Origin: Candidatus Methanophagaceae archaeon GoMg2
Lineage (GTDB): Archaea > Halobacteriota > Syntropharchaeia > Alkanophagales > Methanospirareceae
Direction of reading: 5' to 3'
DNA length: 44,365 bases
Assembly (NCBI GenBank): GCA_013180585.1
Contig: QBUM01000249.1
Span: 1 to 44,365 of the forward strand
The position numbers and the translations under genes are program-made. The notes below the pieces were generated by a model, which searched no databases, had not been told where the DNA came from, and was given only the letters and a program-made list of their open reading frames with translations. Numbering within the stretch: position 1 is the first letter of the stretch; every line of letters begins with the position of its first letter. Shown one piece after another: positions 9,147 through 19,061 of this stretch.

Positions 9147-10391
9147 ATGATAATCAATTCCGATTTACATATCCATTCTCATTATTCGGCTGCTACCTCG
9201 CCGCGGATGGATTTAGCCACGCTGGCTAAGGAATCTGCGAGGAAAGGAATTCAGTTGCTCGGCACTGGTGATTGCTTACACCCCAAATGGTTGGATGAGA
9301 TACGGGAACTGGACGAAAAGAACGGCATTTTCTACTTTAAGGATAAAGCGGAAGGGACTGCTTTTGTGCTCACCGTGGAGGTGGAAGATAATAAAAGAGT
9401 GCACCACCTCCTTATATTGCCATCTATCGCGAAGGCAGAGCAATTATACGAGTCGTTTAAGAAGTATTCGTCGAATATTGATTCTGATGGCAGACCTTCG
9501 CTGAGGATAAGCGGCGAGGAAATAGCAGCACATGCAAAAGATGCAGAAGCTCTTATAGGCCCTTGTCATGCGTTCACGCCCTGGACTGCTTTATACGCTT
9601 ACCACAATTCATTGAAGGACTGTTATGGCGACCTGAGCGGATATATTTCCTTTGTGGAGTTGGGATTGAGTGCGGATTCGTCTTATGCAGACAGGATAAG
9701 CGAATTGCACGAGCTCACGTTTTTGACTAACTCGGATGCGCATTCGCCGTATCCTATCCGGCTGGCGCGGGAGTTCAACAGGTTTCAGATTGAGGATATG
9801 AGTTTTGAAGACTTGAAAGCGGCGATAGAAAGAAGACGAGGCAGGAAGCCGGTGCTTAATGTTGGTCTGCCGCCGAAGGAGGGCAAATATAACGAAAGTG
9901 CCTGTATCAGGTGCTATGAGCATTATTCGCTGCGCGATGCGATAATAAGGAAATGGCGATGTGAATGTAAGGGCATGATAAAGAAGGGTGTGCGTGATAG
10001 AGTAAATGAGCTTGCAGATTGCGAGGGTACACATCCAGAGCATAGACCGTCTTATATGCACTTGATACCGCTGGCTGAGGTAATAGGCTTGGCAGTGCAT
10101 AAGTCCGCGAGTTCAAAGACGGTAACCGCGGTATGGGAATCACTATTAGCAGAATTTGGCACCGAAGTTAACGTGTTGGTAGATGCATCTATGGATGAAC
10201 TCCGTGCAGCGAAGCGGGATGATCGTGTGGTAGAGGCAATAACTGCATTTAGAACTGGTAAAGTATCCGTAATTCCTGGTGGCGGTGGCAAATACGGTGT
10301 TATCGTGTTGAGCCCTGAAGGGTGTGAAGGAGTGGAAGAAGAAGAGCCCGAAAGAGAGCAGAAGGGGCAGCTTTCTTTGTTTGATTTTTGA
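9147..10391 (+). CDS. PHP-domain endonuclease Q-like protein
   Basis: PHP motifs NSDLHIHSHYS, TNSDAHSPYPIRLAREFN; Cys cluster CIRCYEHY...CEC; C-terminal QLSLFDF PIP-box-like motif. Confidence 0.85.
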   Translation: MIINSDLHIHSHYSAATSPRMDLATLAKESARKGIQLLGTGDCLHPKWLDEIRELDEKNGIFYFKDKAEGTAFVLTVEVEDNKRVHHLLILPSIAKAEQLYESFKKYSSNIDSDGRPSLRISGEEIAAHAKDAEALIGPCHAFTPWTALYAYHNSLKDCYGDLSGYISFVELGLSADSSYADRISELHELTFLTNSDAHSPYPIRLAREFNRFQIEDMSFEDLKAAIERRRGRKPVLNVGLPPKEGKYNESACIRCYEHYSLRDAIIRKWRCECKGMIKKGVRDRVNELADCEGTHPEHRPSYMHLIPLAEVIGLAVHKSASSKTVTAVWESLLAEFGTEVNVLVDASMDELRAAKRDDRVVEAITAFRTGKVSVIPGGGGKYGVIVLSPEGCEGVEEEEPEREQKGQLSLFDF

Positions 10392-10446
10392 GCGGTTTTA
10401 CATTCTAAACGTATCGGGGCTGGAATAGAGGTATCTATCAAATATA

Positions 10447-10607
10447 GTATTTGTTTGACTAACCACAAGATTACACAGATTTTTACGAGAAAATATGACG
10501 CTGTAAGATATAAGATGCAAATCTAACCGGTATTCTGTGTCCAGTATCATCTTCTTGTGTTAATCTCGTGGAATCACGAGGGTTTTTTGCATCAGGTATA
10601 CAAATAT
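10447..10607. mobile_element. Family-A repeat A1 (degenerate)
   Basis: GTATTTGTTTGACTAACCACAAGATTACACAGATTTTTACGAG ... TCTTGTGTTAATCTCGTGG ... GGTATACAAATAT. Confidence 0.6.
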
Positions 10608-10692
10608 TAGTGCGGGTGTATGTACTACGATAGTATACCCGCATAAAGTGCTTTTAGTAAAGCTTTTCTCTAAGAAAAAGTTAGTAATATTG

Positions 10693-11676
10693 ATGACCGA
10701 AATGTTTCCTGCAGTTAGGATGAGACGTTTGCGAACGCTAAAATTGATAAAAGAAACCCGGCTTAGCACGGACGACCTGATTCTACCGTTGTTTATTGAC
10801 GAGAACATAGCAGGAAAAATGCCGATTGAGTCCATGCCGGGGCAGTACAGGTTCTCGATAGAACGTGCAGTGAAAGAAGTCTCAGAAGCGCGTTCGCTCG
10901 GTATAAAATCGGTGTTGTTGTTCGGCATCCCCACGAAAAAGGACGAAACAGGCAGTGAAGCGTTCAACAAAGAGGGTGTAATACAAAGAGCGGTTAGAGT
11001 GATAAAGAAGGCTGCGGAGGATATTGTTGTCATCACTGATTTATGCCTATGTGAGTACACAACTCACGGGCATTGCGGACTTATAGAGAATGGAATAGTG
11101 CTCAACGACCCGACACTGGAGGTGCTGGGGAAAGTAGCAGTGAGTCAGGCGGAAGCGGGTGCGGATATTGTCGCGCCTTCGGGTATGATGGACGGTATGG
11201 TAAAAGCTATAAGGAATAGCCTTGACACAGAAGGCTTTGCTGACACTGCTATTATGTCTTACGCGGCAAAATACAATTCAGCGTTATACGGACCTTTTCG
11301 CGATGCCGCGGATTCTGGTTTCATGTTCGGAGACCGAAGCGGCTATCAGATGGACTTTCACAATGCACGGGAAGCACTGCGCGAAGTAGAGCTTGACATT
11401 GCAGAAGGTGCGGACATCGTGATGGTGAAACCCGCTATTTTCTATCTTGACATCATTGCTAAGGTACGTGCGAAGTTTGACGTTCCGTTGGCGGCGTATA
11501 ACGTGAGTGGTGAGTATTCGATGATAAAAGCGGCGTCGGAAAAAGAATTCTTAAATGGTGAAGAGGTAATGATAGAATGCCTGACAGCGATAAAGCGGGC
11601 GGGTGCGGATTTGATTATCACGTATTTTGCGAAGGAAGCTGCTGAGATTTTGTCTACGGGAGCCCCCAGCAAATAG
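10693..11676 (+). CDS. hemB: delta-aminolevulinic acid dehydratase / porphobilinogen synthase
   Basis: MRRLRTLKLIKETRLSTDDLILPLFID...VLLFGIP...DLCLCEYTTHGHCG...MVKPAIFYLDII. Track ORF starts at 10648; 10693 preferred. Confidence 0.95.
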   Translation: MTEMFPAVRMRRLRTLKLIKETRLSTDDLILPLFIDENIAGKMPIESMPGQYRFSIERAVKEVSEARSLGIKSVLLFGIPTKKDETGSEAFNKEGVIQRAVRVIKKAAEDIVVITDLCLCEYTTHGHCGLIENGIVLNDPTLEVLGKVAVSQAEAGADIVAPSGMMDGMVKAIRNSLDTEGFADTAIMSYAAKYNSALYGPFRDAADSGFMFGDRSGYQMDFHNAREALREVELDIAEGADIVMVKPAIFYLDIIAKVRAKFDVPLAAYNVSGEYSMIKAASEKEFLNGEEVMIECLTAIKRAGADLIITYFAKEAAEILSTGAPSK

Positions 11677-11701
11677 TTTACCCATTTTGATAATTAGCAT
11701 A

Positions 11702-11822
11702 GACACAGATTTCACGGATTTACACGGACGCTACTGTCCTGATTATTAAGCTTTTACGGGTTGAATCAAAATTTAAAAACTACACTACTTTAAATCTGTG
11801 TTAATCAGTGTTAATCTGTGTC
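11702..11822. repeat. family-C interspersed repeat (ACACAGATTT iteron-like, inverted ends)
   Basis: GACACAGATTTCACGGATTTACACGG ... AATCTGTGTTAATCAGTGTTAATCTGTGTC. Confidence 0.65.
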
Positions 11823-11933
11823 TTAAAAATCCTTGGAAAATGATACAGTTCGGGTAAATTATTATTTGTGAGTTCCCTAAGGTAAATGTTTTACACCAAA
11901 ACCTTTTAAGAATGTGTGGGGAAACATTATAGA

Positions 11934-12364
11934 ATGCCAAACGACATAGAAACACTAATCAAAAAAGGCGAAAGCCAATATATTGAATTCAAAGACTCTT
12001 TAGGATTAAGGAAAGGAACAGGAGAGACTGCTTCTGCTTTTTCAAACACCAAAGGAGGAACTATTCTAATAGGTATTTCTGATTCAGGGAAAGCTATTGG
12101 AATTGACGTTGGCAAAAGGACCTTAGAGGATTTAGCAAATTACCTGAAAATGAATACTGACCCCCAAGTTTACCCAGAGATAAATCTACATAGCGTTAGG
12201 CAAAGATATAATCGAGGAAACAAGCAATAACTAATAAAGAATATCAAGAGTTATTTGCTATCTCAAAACGAACAGCCACATCAGATTTATCTGATTTAGT
12301 AAATAAAGGAATATTTAAGAAAACAGGTACGGGTAGAAGAGATTTAAGATATAGATTAAGATAG
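11934..12364 (+). pseudogene. AlbA_2/Schlafen-type DNA-binding protein with internal deletion
   Basis: N-terminal IETLIKKGESQYIEFKDSLGLRKGTGETASAFSNTKGGTILIGISDSG; C-terminal HTH (TNKEYQELFAISKRTATSDLSDLVNKGIFKKTGTGRR) resumes in another frame from 12230. Confidence 0.75.
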
Positions 12365-12469
12365 AACAAAACTGCCCATAACCTGCCCATAAACTGCCCA
12401 TAAATCTTTAAACCATTTAAACTGCATTATCATCAGTTAACATTTAAAATTTGTTTTTAGTAGTGTCTT

Positions 12470-13483
12470 TTGGCATTGTCTTGTTTTTTACTGCTTCTGT
12501 TAGCGCTCAGGTTAGTTGAATGGACTCATTTAGTTGATATTCAGGGGATGCCTACTGGCGCGGCGGCGCTTGGCGGATACCTTGTCGCGCTTTATAATTT
12601 TCTTTTAGGCGCCGTAGGGATTATCGCGCTAATGATGCTTGTCTATGGCGGGTTCCGCTATATGACTTCTGCTGAAAATCCCGCGGCTATGGGAGACGCA
12701 AAAGATATTGTTTATTCCGCTGTCATAGGCCTTGCGCTGGCGCTTCTTTCCTGGTTGATTATCAGCACAATAAACCCCGAGCTTCTTTTCACCGCAGAGC
12801 CGACGCTTTCTCCTGTCGGAAGCGGCGGCGGATTCAGCGCAAATCTCCCGCCTGCGTCCTGCGCGGATAAAAGCCATGGCGGATATGAAAATCCTGATGA
12901 ATGCCGTTGTCTTGGATATACGGAATTATTCCCTGCTCGCAGAGAATGCACAGATGTTAAGTCGCTTTATGGTTGGGGCGGCACTTGCGATGAACTATGC
13001 GAACGTTTTGTCTGTCCTATGTATCCATACTGTTGCGTAAAGGCGGAATTAATAGCAGGGACCAATACAGAGGAAGTAAGTTATAGCGGAGAGCTTCCTC
13101 CTGTAAAAAAAGGCAGTCCAGTATTTTTTGATGCTATGAATAATTCTTTTACTTGTATACCGGGAGATAAAATAGTGAGAGTAGGAGTACAAATAAATCG
13201 TCCTTGGATTGATTTTGGTAGTTTCCAATCAGAATGGAGTGAAGAAACTGAAGAAAGTTCTTCGTGTAACTGGACTGATTGTGACATAGCTCCTCCTGGT
13301 CTTCTTGGTTTTGAATGCGATTCAAATGATCCATGGTGTAATAGCGGAACTGGAAGATTTACAGCGGACACTGATCGTATTTCAGCAGGAACTCATAATC
13401 CTTGGCTAAGAATATGCGTAGAACAGATTGACGGAACTTGCGTTATAGTTGATGATAAATCCATGACACTTATTATAGAATAA
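12470..13483 (+). CDS. VirB2/TrbC-like pilin-type membrane module fused to Cys-rich ectodomain
   Basis: TTG start; NFLLGAVGIIALMMLVYGGFRYMTSAENPAAMGDAKDIVYSAVIGLALALLSWLIISTINPELL resembles T4SS pilin-like proteins; then ~230 aa with many Cys. Confidence 0.65.
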   Translation: MALSCFLLLLLALRLVEWTHLVDIQGMPTGAAALGGYLVALYNFLLGAVGIIALMMLVYGGFRYMTSAENPAAMGDAKDIVYSAVIGLALALLSWLIISTINPELLFTAEPTLSPVGSGGGFSANLPPASCADKSHGGYENPDECRCLGYTELFPARRECTDVKSLYGWGGTCDELCERFVCPMYPYCCVKAELIAGTNTEEVSYSGELPPVKKGSPVFFDAMNNSFTCIPGDKIVRVGVQINRPWIDFGSFQSEWSEETEESSSCNWTDCDIAPPGLLGFECDSNDPWCNSGTGRFTADTDRISAGTHNPWLRICVEQIDGTCVIVDDKSMTLIIE

Positions 13484-13550
13484 ATCATAATAAAATTTGA
13501 ATAAAAAAATAAGGAAAATTAATTATTTCCCTTTTTTTTATTGTTTTAAT

Positions 13551-14321
13551 TTATATGATTTCTATGTATTTTGTTTCTTCTGGTTTTACGCACTCAACTG
13601 AAAACTTATATTTTGTGCCTGGTTTTATTGTCGGCACAATATCTTTAAATATAGTACTTCCTACAGTTTCAGTTTTCATAGATTCTCCAATTCGTTTTTC
13701 CCAGTATTCTTCCCAGAGCAATTCTAATCGTTTTGTATCACAATAATTATTCGGCCATTGACATTGTGCGTTTGCCATCCTGTATTGTATTCCACTTCCA
13801 TATATACATACCCATTGTTCTCTCCATATGTGATTTTGTTTCGCGGCAAGAAAATATATTAACACTGGTCTTACTCTGATACTTCTTTCCTGATTAATGT
13901 TTAGATAAGCGGCTGTAATTTTGTCATCATTTATTTCAATATCTGTAATTATTAGACCTTCTTTGTGCTTATATGTCTGGATAAATTTCGGTATATTGGA
14001 AATATCAATTATCGTTTTGTAGGGCATGATTTCGTTCGGGTTGGGAATTTTCGTTGCTTTGGTTATTTTCTTCTCATCTTCTTCGTCGGCTAATACTAAA
14101 CCTGAATTTATTGCTGGCTGGGACGCGCCGTAAATTTGGCTGGCTGATGCGTCTATCGCTGGGTCGCTGTTGCTGAAAATTCCTGATGTTGCGGCAAAAA
14201 ATATGCCGAGAATAGATGCTGCAAGGACAGCGGCGATGAGCAGGTATTTCCATGGTGCTGGAGTCTTGACTGGCTTGGTATCCTTTCCCCCCGTGGAACC
14301 ATCTCCCGATTGCACTACCAT
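13551..14321 (-). CDS. hypothetical single-TM anchored extracytoplasmic protein
   Basis: N-terminal TM segment YLLIAAVLAASILGIFFAATSGIF; soluble C-terminal domain. Confidence 0.6.
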   Translation of the reverse strand: MVVQSGDGSTGGKDTKPVKTPAPWKYLLIAAVLAASILGIFFAATSGIFSNSDPAIDASASQIYGASQPAINSGLVLADEEDEKKITKATKIPNPNEIMPYKTIIDISNIPKFIQTYKHKEGLIITDIEINDDKITAAYLNINQERSIRVRPVLIYFLAAKQNHIWREQWVCIYGSGIQYRMANAQCQWPNNYCDTKRLELLWEEYWEKRIGESMKTETVGSTIFKDIVPTIKPGTKYKFSVECVKPEETKYIEII

Positions 14322-14398
14322 GCTTATATTATCACATCCTTTCGCTTTTTATTTAGCTTTTACACTCAGGAAACCGTAAAGGACATTTATCTATAAAT

Positions 14399-14555
14399 GT
14401 TTTTCTGTTTTGAAACCATAAGATTAGACAGATATTCACGAGAAGGGAATAATAATGCCATGTTTCCGTACACTACTGGCTACTTTATCCCCCCCCCCAT
14501 TAATCCCAAACTCTTGTGTTAATCTCGTGGTTTTTTTCGTCCGCTATATAAATAG
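14399..14555. mobile_element. Family-A repeat A2 (degenerate)
   Basis: AAACCATAAGATTAGACAGATATTCACGAGAA ... CTTGTGTTAATCTCGTGGTTTTTT ... GCTATATAAATAG. Confidence 0.55.
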
Positions 14556-14582
14556 TAATTCGTAATTACCCTCAGAGCGACC

Positions 14583-16112
14583 CTAAAAGAAATCCTCAAA
14601 CGTCTTTTGCGTTTTTACCTCTTCCTTCTCATCTTCCTTCTTGACTTCCACCGTCTCTGATCCCTTTATTTTTATTAGCTCTAATTCATCATCGCCTTCT
14701 TTTCTTTTCTGCGCAACGGATACAGTTTCAGCCACTTCCGTCTTTATCGCCCCCCTTTTTTCTGCGGTAATCGCCGCTGCATCCTGGTATATCTGCTTAG
14801 CTTTTTTAGCCCGCTCTTTAGTATCCTGCTCAGTATCGCTCGACAAAAACGCTATTTGCGGAACGTCCAACCGTAGTAATGCCGCCACATCCCTCGCTTT
14901 GCTTTCGTTTCTAAAAGAAACTTTCAAAAACGGTATGATAAAAGATCGTGCATAGTGCAGCGATACTTTACAATACGCACCTATTTTCTTCGCTATCTCC
15001 TCCTTTACCGCGGCATATTTACGGTCTTCTCCGTCTTGCGCCCGTGCGCGTTGCCAGGGCGATTTATACTGGTAATAACGACGCCGTGATTGCCGCCTTT
15101 GCCCTTCTTTTACCTCCTTTGTAGAGAACACGCCACAAACCATTAAACTGGAAGCATACCGCCAGAACTTATAATTCTCGCGACTGCGCGTTCTCCCTAA
15201 AAACGTATCCGCCCTGCTCAAATAATGCAAACCCCGCAAAAAGCTTTCTTCTTCTCCATTGCCGTAGGCATTCGGTAAATTCGCGTAGATCCAGCTTATG
15301 GTCTCATCAGGTGTCTTGTCGAGACTATAAAGAGCGTAAAGAACCTCTTGCATCTCGTACCCACGACCATCCCTAGATTCACAGAATATTTTCTTCAATA
15401 CCTCAAATATAGACTCTTCAACGTCTCGTTTCCCCGTTGCTATATCGCCTTTAACTACCCCCCTTCCGCTATCCAATATGGAAATCGCCTGCAGGTCGTT
15501 TATTGCCGACCGCAAATCGCCATTAGCGTTCTCTGCTAAAACGCGCAGCGCTTCCTCTTCTACCGCTATCCCTTCCACTGCGCTTAATCGTTTGAGCACA
15601 CGAACAACTCTCTCGGATCTTATCTTTTGAAACCTAATTACCTTACAATTACGCTGTAAGGGCTGCCCCATCTTATATAACTCATTTGCAATGAGGATAA
15701 TTGGCTGTGTGCTTCTTTTCACTATCTCTGTTATCGCTTTGGTACCACCACGGTCTTCATTGCCATGCAGGTTATCTGCCTCATCCAGAATGATTAACCG
15801 CGTTGTCCTGCTGAAGGTATTACTTGTAGAAGCAGGACCCACGATACTTTTTATCACCCCTTCGCTCCTCTGGTCTGAAGCGTTTAGCTCTATGACTTCC
15901 CACCCTTTCTCTGACGCAAGAGCGTAAGCTGCGGATGTCTTACCACAGCCAGGTGGTCCGTGAAGAATAGCTGCTTTTCTCGACTTTGCATTATGGATAC
16001 TCTCAGCCCACGCTTTTAGGTCTTCTGCCGCTTTTGCGTTGCCCACAACCTCTATTAGCTTCTTTGGACGGTATTTCTCGACCCATTCCTCGCTGCTTCT
16101 TTTCGTTGTCAT
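14583..16112 (-). CDS. rfcL: replication factor C large subunit
   Basis: WVEKYRPKKLIEVVGN, Walker A HGPPGCGKTS, Walker B LIILDEADN, C-terminal PIP-box QKTFEDFF. Confidence 0.94.
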   Translation of the reverse strand: MTTKRSSEEWVEKYRPKKLIEVVGNAKAAEDLKAWAESIHNAKSRKAAILHGPPGCGKTSAAYALASEKGWEVIELNASDQRSEGVIKSIVGPASTSNTFSRTTRLIILDEADNLHGNEDRGGTKAITEIVKRSTQPIILIANELYKMGQPLQRNCKVIRFQKIRSERVVRVLKRLSAVEGIAVEEEALRVLAENANGDLRSAINDLQAISILDSGRGVVKGDIATGKRDVEESIFEVLKKIFCESRDGRGYEMQEVLYALYSLDKTPDETISWIYANLPNAYGNGEEESFLRGLHYLSRADTFLGRTRSRENYKFWRYASSLMVCGVFSTKEVKEGQRRQSRRRYYQYKSPWQRARAQDGEDRKYAAVKEEIAKKIGAYCKVSLHYARSFIIPFLKVSFRNESKARDVAALLRLDVPQIAFLSSDTEQDTKERAKKAKQIYQDAAAITAEKRGAIKTEVAETVSVAQKRKEGDDELELIKIKGSETVEVKKEDEKEEVKTQKTFEDFF

Positions 16113-16199
16113 TACACGAAAGACACAAATCTAATCTAATATATCTTTGAAAATAGAAAAGTTCTTAATGTAAGACGCAAAAAACACCAAATAGTAAAA

Positions 16200-16895
16200 A
16201 TGGACGAGAATAAAGCGGGAAAGGGAAAGGAGAGAGCAGCGGAATCGGTATCTTCTTTGATAAAAGACGGTATGGTGGTGGGTCTCGGCACGGGTTCAAC
16301 GGCAGAAATGGCGGTAAGAATGATAGGCAACAGGATAAAAGAGGAAGACCTCGAGATTTTCGTTGTTCCTACTTCACTCAAAACCGAGATGACCGCGATA
16401 GAATGCGGAATTCGCGTTACTACACTTTCTGAGCATTCGTCTTTAGATATTTGTATAGATGGTGCGGACCAGGTGGATTCTCAACTGAATCTGGTCAAAG
16501 GTGGCTGGGGGTCGCATACGAGGGAGAAGATAGTATCGTACGCCGCGAAAAAGCTTATTATATTTATTGATGAAGCGAAATTAGTAGAAAAGCTAAGTAT
16601 GCCTGTTCCGTTAGAAGTTTTACCATACGCCGTGAAAGTGGTGGAGCAGCAGGTAAAAGAGCTTGGTGGTGCGCCTGCTTTAAGGAACGAGGGAAATAGA
16701 GGTGGCTATTTTATAACAGAGGGTGGGAATCTGGTAGTAGATGCAGATTTTGGTGTTATAACTAATCCAGAAAAGTTGAGTGCTGCTCTTTCTTCCGTTG
16801 TCGGCTCGGTCGAACATGGGATATTCACAAATGCCGTTGAGGTGCATGTAGGCAACGAAAAAGGAGTGAAGATATTAAAGAGAAGTGTTTTGTAA
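16200..16895 (+). CDS. rpiA: ribose-5-phosphate isomerase A
   Basis: GMVVGLGTGSTAEMAV, DICIDGADQVDSQLNLVKGGWGSHTREKIV. Confidence 0.94.
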   Translation: MDENKAGKGKERAAESVSSLIKDGMVVGLGTGSTAEMAVRMIGNRIKEEDLEIFVVPTSLKTEMTAIECGIRVTTLSEHSSLDICIDGADQVDSQLNLVKGGWGSHTREKIVSYAAKKLIIFIDEAKLVEKLSMPVPLEVLPYAVKVVEQQVKELGGAPALRNEGNRGGYFITEGGNLVVDADFGVITNPEKLSAALSSVVGSVEHGIFTNAVEVHVGNEKGVKILKRSVL

Positions 16896-16938
16896 GTAGA
16901 GAGATTAAGATGATGGCGAAAAGGGAGGTTATAGAAAA

Positions 16939-17652
16939 ATGAAAGTGTTAGTAAGCCCGAAGGATATTGAGGAAGCGAAGGCAGTGATTAGTGGAAATGC
17001 GGATATTGTAGACGTGAAGAATCCAAAAGAGGGGTCTTTAGGTGCTAATTTCCCGTGGGTTATAAAATCAATAAAACAATTGGTGGAAGAGAAAGGAAAT
17101 GGAATGAAAATGAGTGCGGCAATCGGCGATTTCGATTATAAGCCGGGGACTGCGTCTTTAGCGGCGTTAGGTGCTGCAGCCTCAGGTGCGGAATACATAA
17201 AAATTGGGTTGCACAAGATAAAGACGAGAGAAGAAGCGATTGATTTGCTTACCGGCGTGGTTAAAGCGGTAAAGGACTTTGACCCTACGAAAAAAGTCGT
17301 TTCGGCTTTCTATGCCGACTACAAACGAATAAACTCGATTTCACCTTTTGAAATTGTAGAAATAGGTAAAGAAGTGGATATAGATGTGGCGATGGTTGAC
17401 ACAGGAATAAAGGATGGGCGGACAACGCTGGAATTTATGAGCGAGGACGAACTTAAGTCTTTTGTTTCTGAATCAAAATCTCTTGGACTGGTGACTGCAC
17501 TTGCAGGTGCACTAAAATTTGAGGATATTCCAGTAATAAAGGCGATAAACCCTGATATACTGGGTGTTCGAGGTATGGTCTGTGGCGGTAATAGAGACGA
17601 TAGCGTACAGGTAGAGTTGGTGACAAATTTGAAGAAGATGGTTGCGGAGTGA
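16939..17652 (+). CDS. mfnB: (5-formylfuran-3-yl)methyl phosphate synthase (methanofuran biosynthesis)
   Basis: MKVLVSPKDIEEAKAVISGNADIVDVKNPKEGSLGANFPWVI..., characteristic of MfnB (formerly DUF556). Confidence 0.88.
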   Translation: MKVLVSPKDIEEAKAVISGNADIVDVKNPKEGSLGANFPWVIKSIKQLVEEKGNGMKMSAAIGDFDYKPGTASLAALGAAASGAEYIKIGLHKIKTREEAIDLLTGVVKAVKDFDPTKKVVSAFYADYKRINSISPFEIVEIGKEVDIDVAMVDTGIKDGRTTLEFMSEDELKSFVSESKSLGLVTALAGALKFEDIPVIKAINPDILGVRGMVCGGNRDDSVQVELVTNLKKMVAE

Positions 17653-17743
17653 GCAAGTAATAAGAGATGTGAGAGGGCACTAAAAGCAGATATATACAGG
17701 CAGAAATTGATTAACTAGATTATATAGTAATGCTCATAGTAGA

Positions 17744-18883
17744 ATGAAGCGGATTTTTCACGTTGCGGACACACACATAGGCTATTCGGCGTACCGGAAG
17801 ATAGATGAGGCAACCGGCTTGAACCAGCGAGAAGTGGACGCCTACGAAGCATTCAAGCATTTTGTGGATTATGCGCTAAAAGAGAAGCCTGATGCCGTAT
17901 TACATGCAGGTGACCTCTTCGATTCCGTGCGACCGACGAATCGCGCTATCTCTTTCGTACTCAGCCAGTTGATACGATTAAGTGATGCTGATATTCCATT
18001 TGTGGTGATTTCAGGCAATCATGAGACGCCTCGTTTAAAGGAGACGGGCAGTGTCCTCAGCCTGTTTGAGCATATTCCTGGAATACACGTGATTTATGAG
18101 TCTAATTATAAAATCGTTGAGTTTGATGGCTTAAGTGTCCATGCTGTCCCGCATTGCGATGACATCGAAGCGGAGAAGAAGAAACTGAAGCCGAATAACG
18201 CTGGTTCCAATATCGCACTACTGCATGCCAGCGTTCAGGGTGCGGGACAGCCGACGTTCCTGATGGGTGAATTCAACGAGCAAATTGTCAGCATTGATGA
18301 CTTAACTGGTTTTGACTATATCGCTTTAGGGCATTTTCACGGGTGCACGAAAGTAAGAGCAAACGCATACTATGCCGGCTCCACAGAACGATTCAGCTTC
18401 AACGAGGTGAATGACGCTAAAGGTTTCTTAGAAGTAAACCTAATAGAAGATGGTGGAACTGAGGTCATATTTCATTCTTTAAATATACGGGAGATGGCGG
18501 ATTTGGAGCCGATTGTTTGCAGCGGTCTCAATGCGCAGGAGATAGGAACTGCAATAAAACATCACATCCAGGAATGCAATCCGCAAAATAAAGTAGTGCG
18601 GTTAAAAGTGCAGGATATGCCCCTGCATGTGTACCATTCACTGGACTTTGACGACTTTAAGCGGTTAACGAAGTCCGCAGTTCATTTCGAGATAAAATAC
18701 GAATTCCGAATGGATAGTGAGTTACCGTATGCCGAACAGCCAGCTTTTCATTCGTTGCATACCGAGTTCGATAAGTTTATCGGCAAGTACACGATAGGAA
18801 CGGATGTGGATAAAGGAAAGCTAAAGGCGCTGGGGATGAAGTACATGCAGGAATGGGAGAAGGATAACGAAGAAGAGGGCTGA
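17744..18883 (+). CDS. Mre11/SbcD-type DNA repair exonuclease (metallophosphoesterase)
   Basis: FHVADTHIGYSAYRK, VLHAGDLFDSVRPTNRAI, VVISGNHETPR, ALGHFHGCT. Confidence 0.85.
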   Translation: MKRIFHVADTHIGYSAYRKIDEATGLNQREVDAYEAFKHFVDYALKEKPDAVLHAGDLFDSVRPTNRAISFVLSQLIRLSDADIPFVVISGNHETPRLKETGSVLSLFEHIPGIHVIYESNYKIVEFDGLSVHAVPHCDDIEAEKKKLKPNNAGSNIALLHASVQGAGQPTFLMGEFNEQIVSIDDLTGFDYIALGHFHGCTKVRANAYYAGSTERFSFNEVNDAKGFLEVNLIEDGGTEVIFHSLNIREMADLEPIVCSGLNAQEIGTAIKHHIQECNPQNKVVRLKVQDMPLHVYHSLDFDDFKRLTKSAVHFEIKYEFRMDSELPYAEQPAFHSLHTEFDKFIGKYTIGTDVDKGKLKALGMKYMQEWEKDNEEEG

Positions 18884-18953
18884 AAAGCATCCACCTTCTT
18901 TAGTTATTATTTTATTGTGAAAGAGAGATATGTTAAAGCAAGGTGGATAGAAA

Positions 18954-19026
18954 AGTCCCGTGGTGTAGCGGTCAAGCATACCGGCCTTTGGAGCCTGTGA
19001 CAGAGGTTCGAATCCTCTCGGGACTA
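18954..19026 (+). tRNA. tRNA-Gln (TTG)
   Basis: AGTCCCG/CGGGACT acceptor, anticodon loop CTTTGGA, T-arm GAGGTTCGAATCCTC. Confidence 0.9.
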
Positions 19027-19061
19027 TTTTTAAAGTACCCTAAATCAAAAGAGATTTTAGA

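Noticed and set aside
14489-14498. Run of ten C residues
   Set aside because: Inside a degenerate repeat; likely drift or a homopolymer sequencing error.
17744-18883. Complete Mre11-Rad50-HerA-NurA operon
   Set aside because: Only the Mre11/SbcD-type nuclease is present; no adjacent rad50, herA or nurA.
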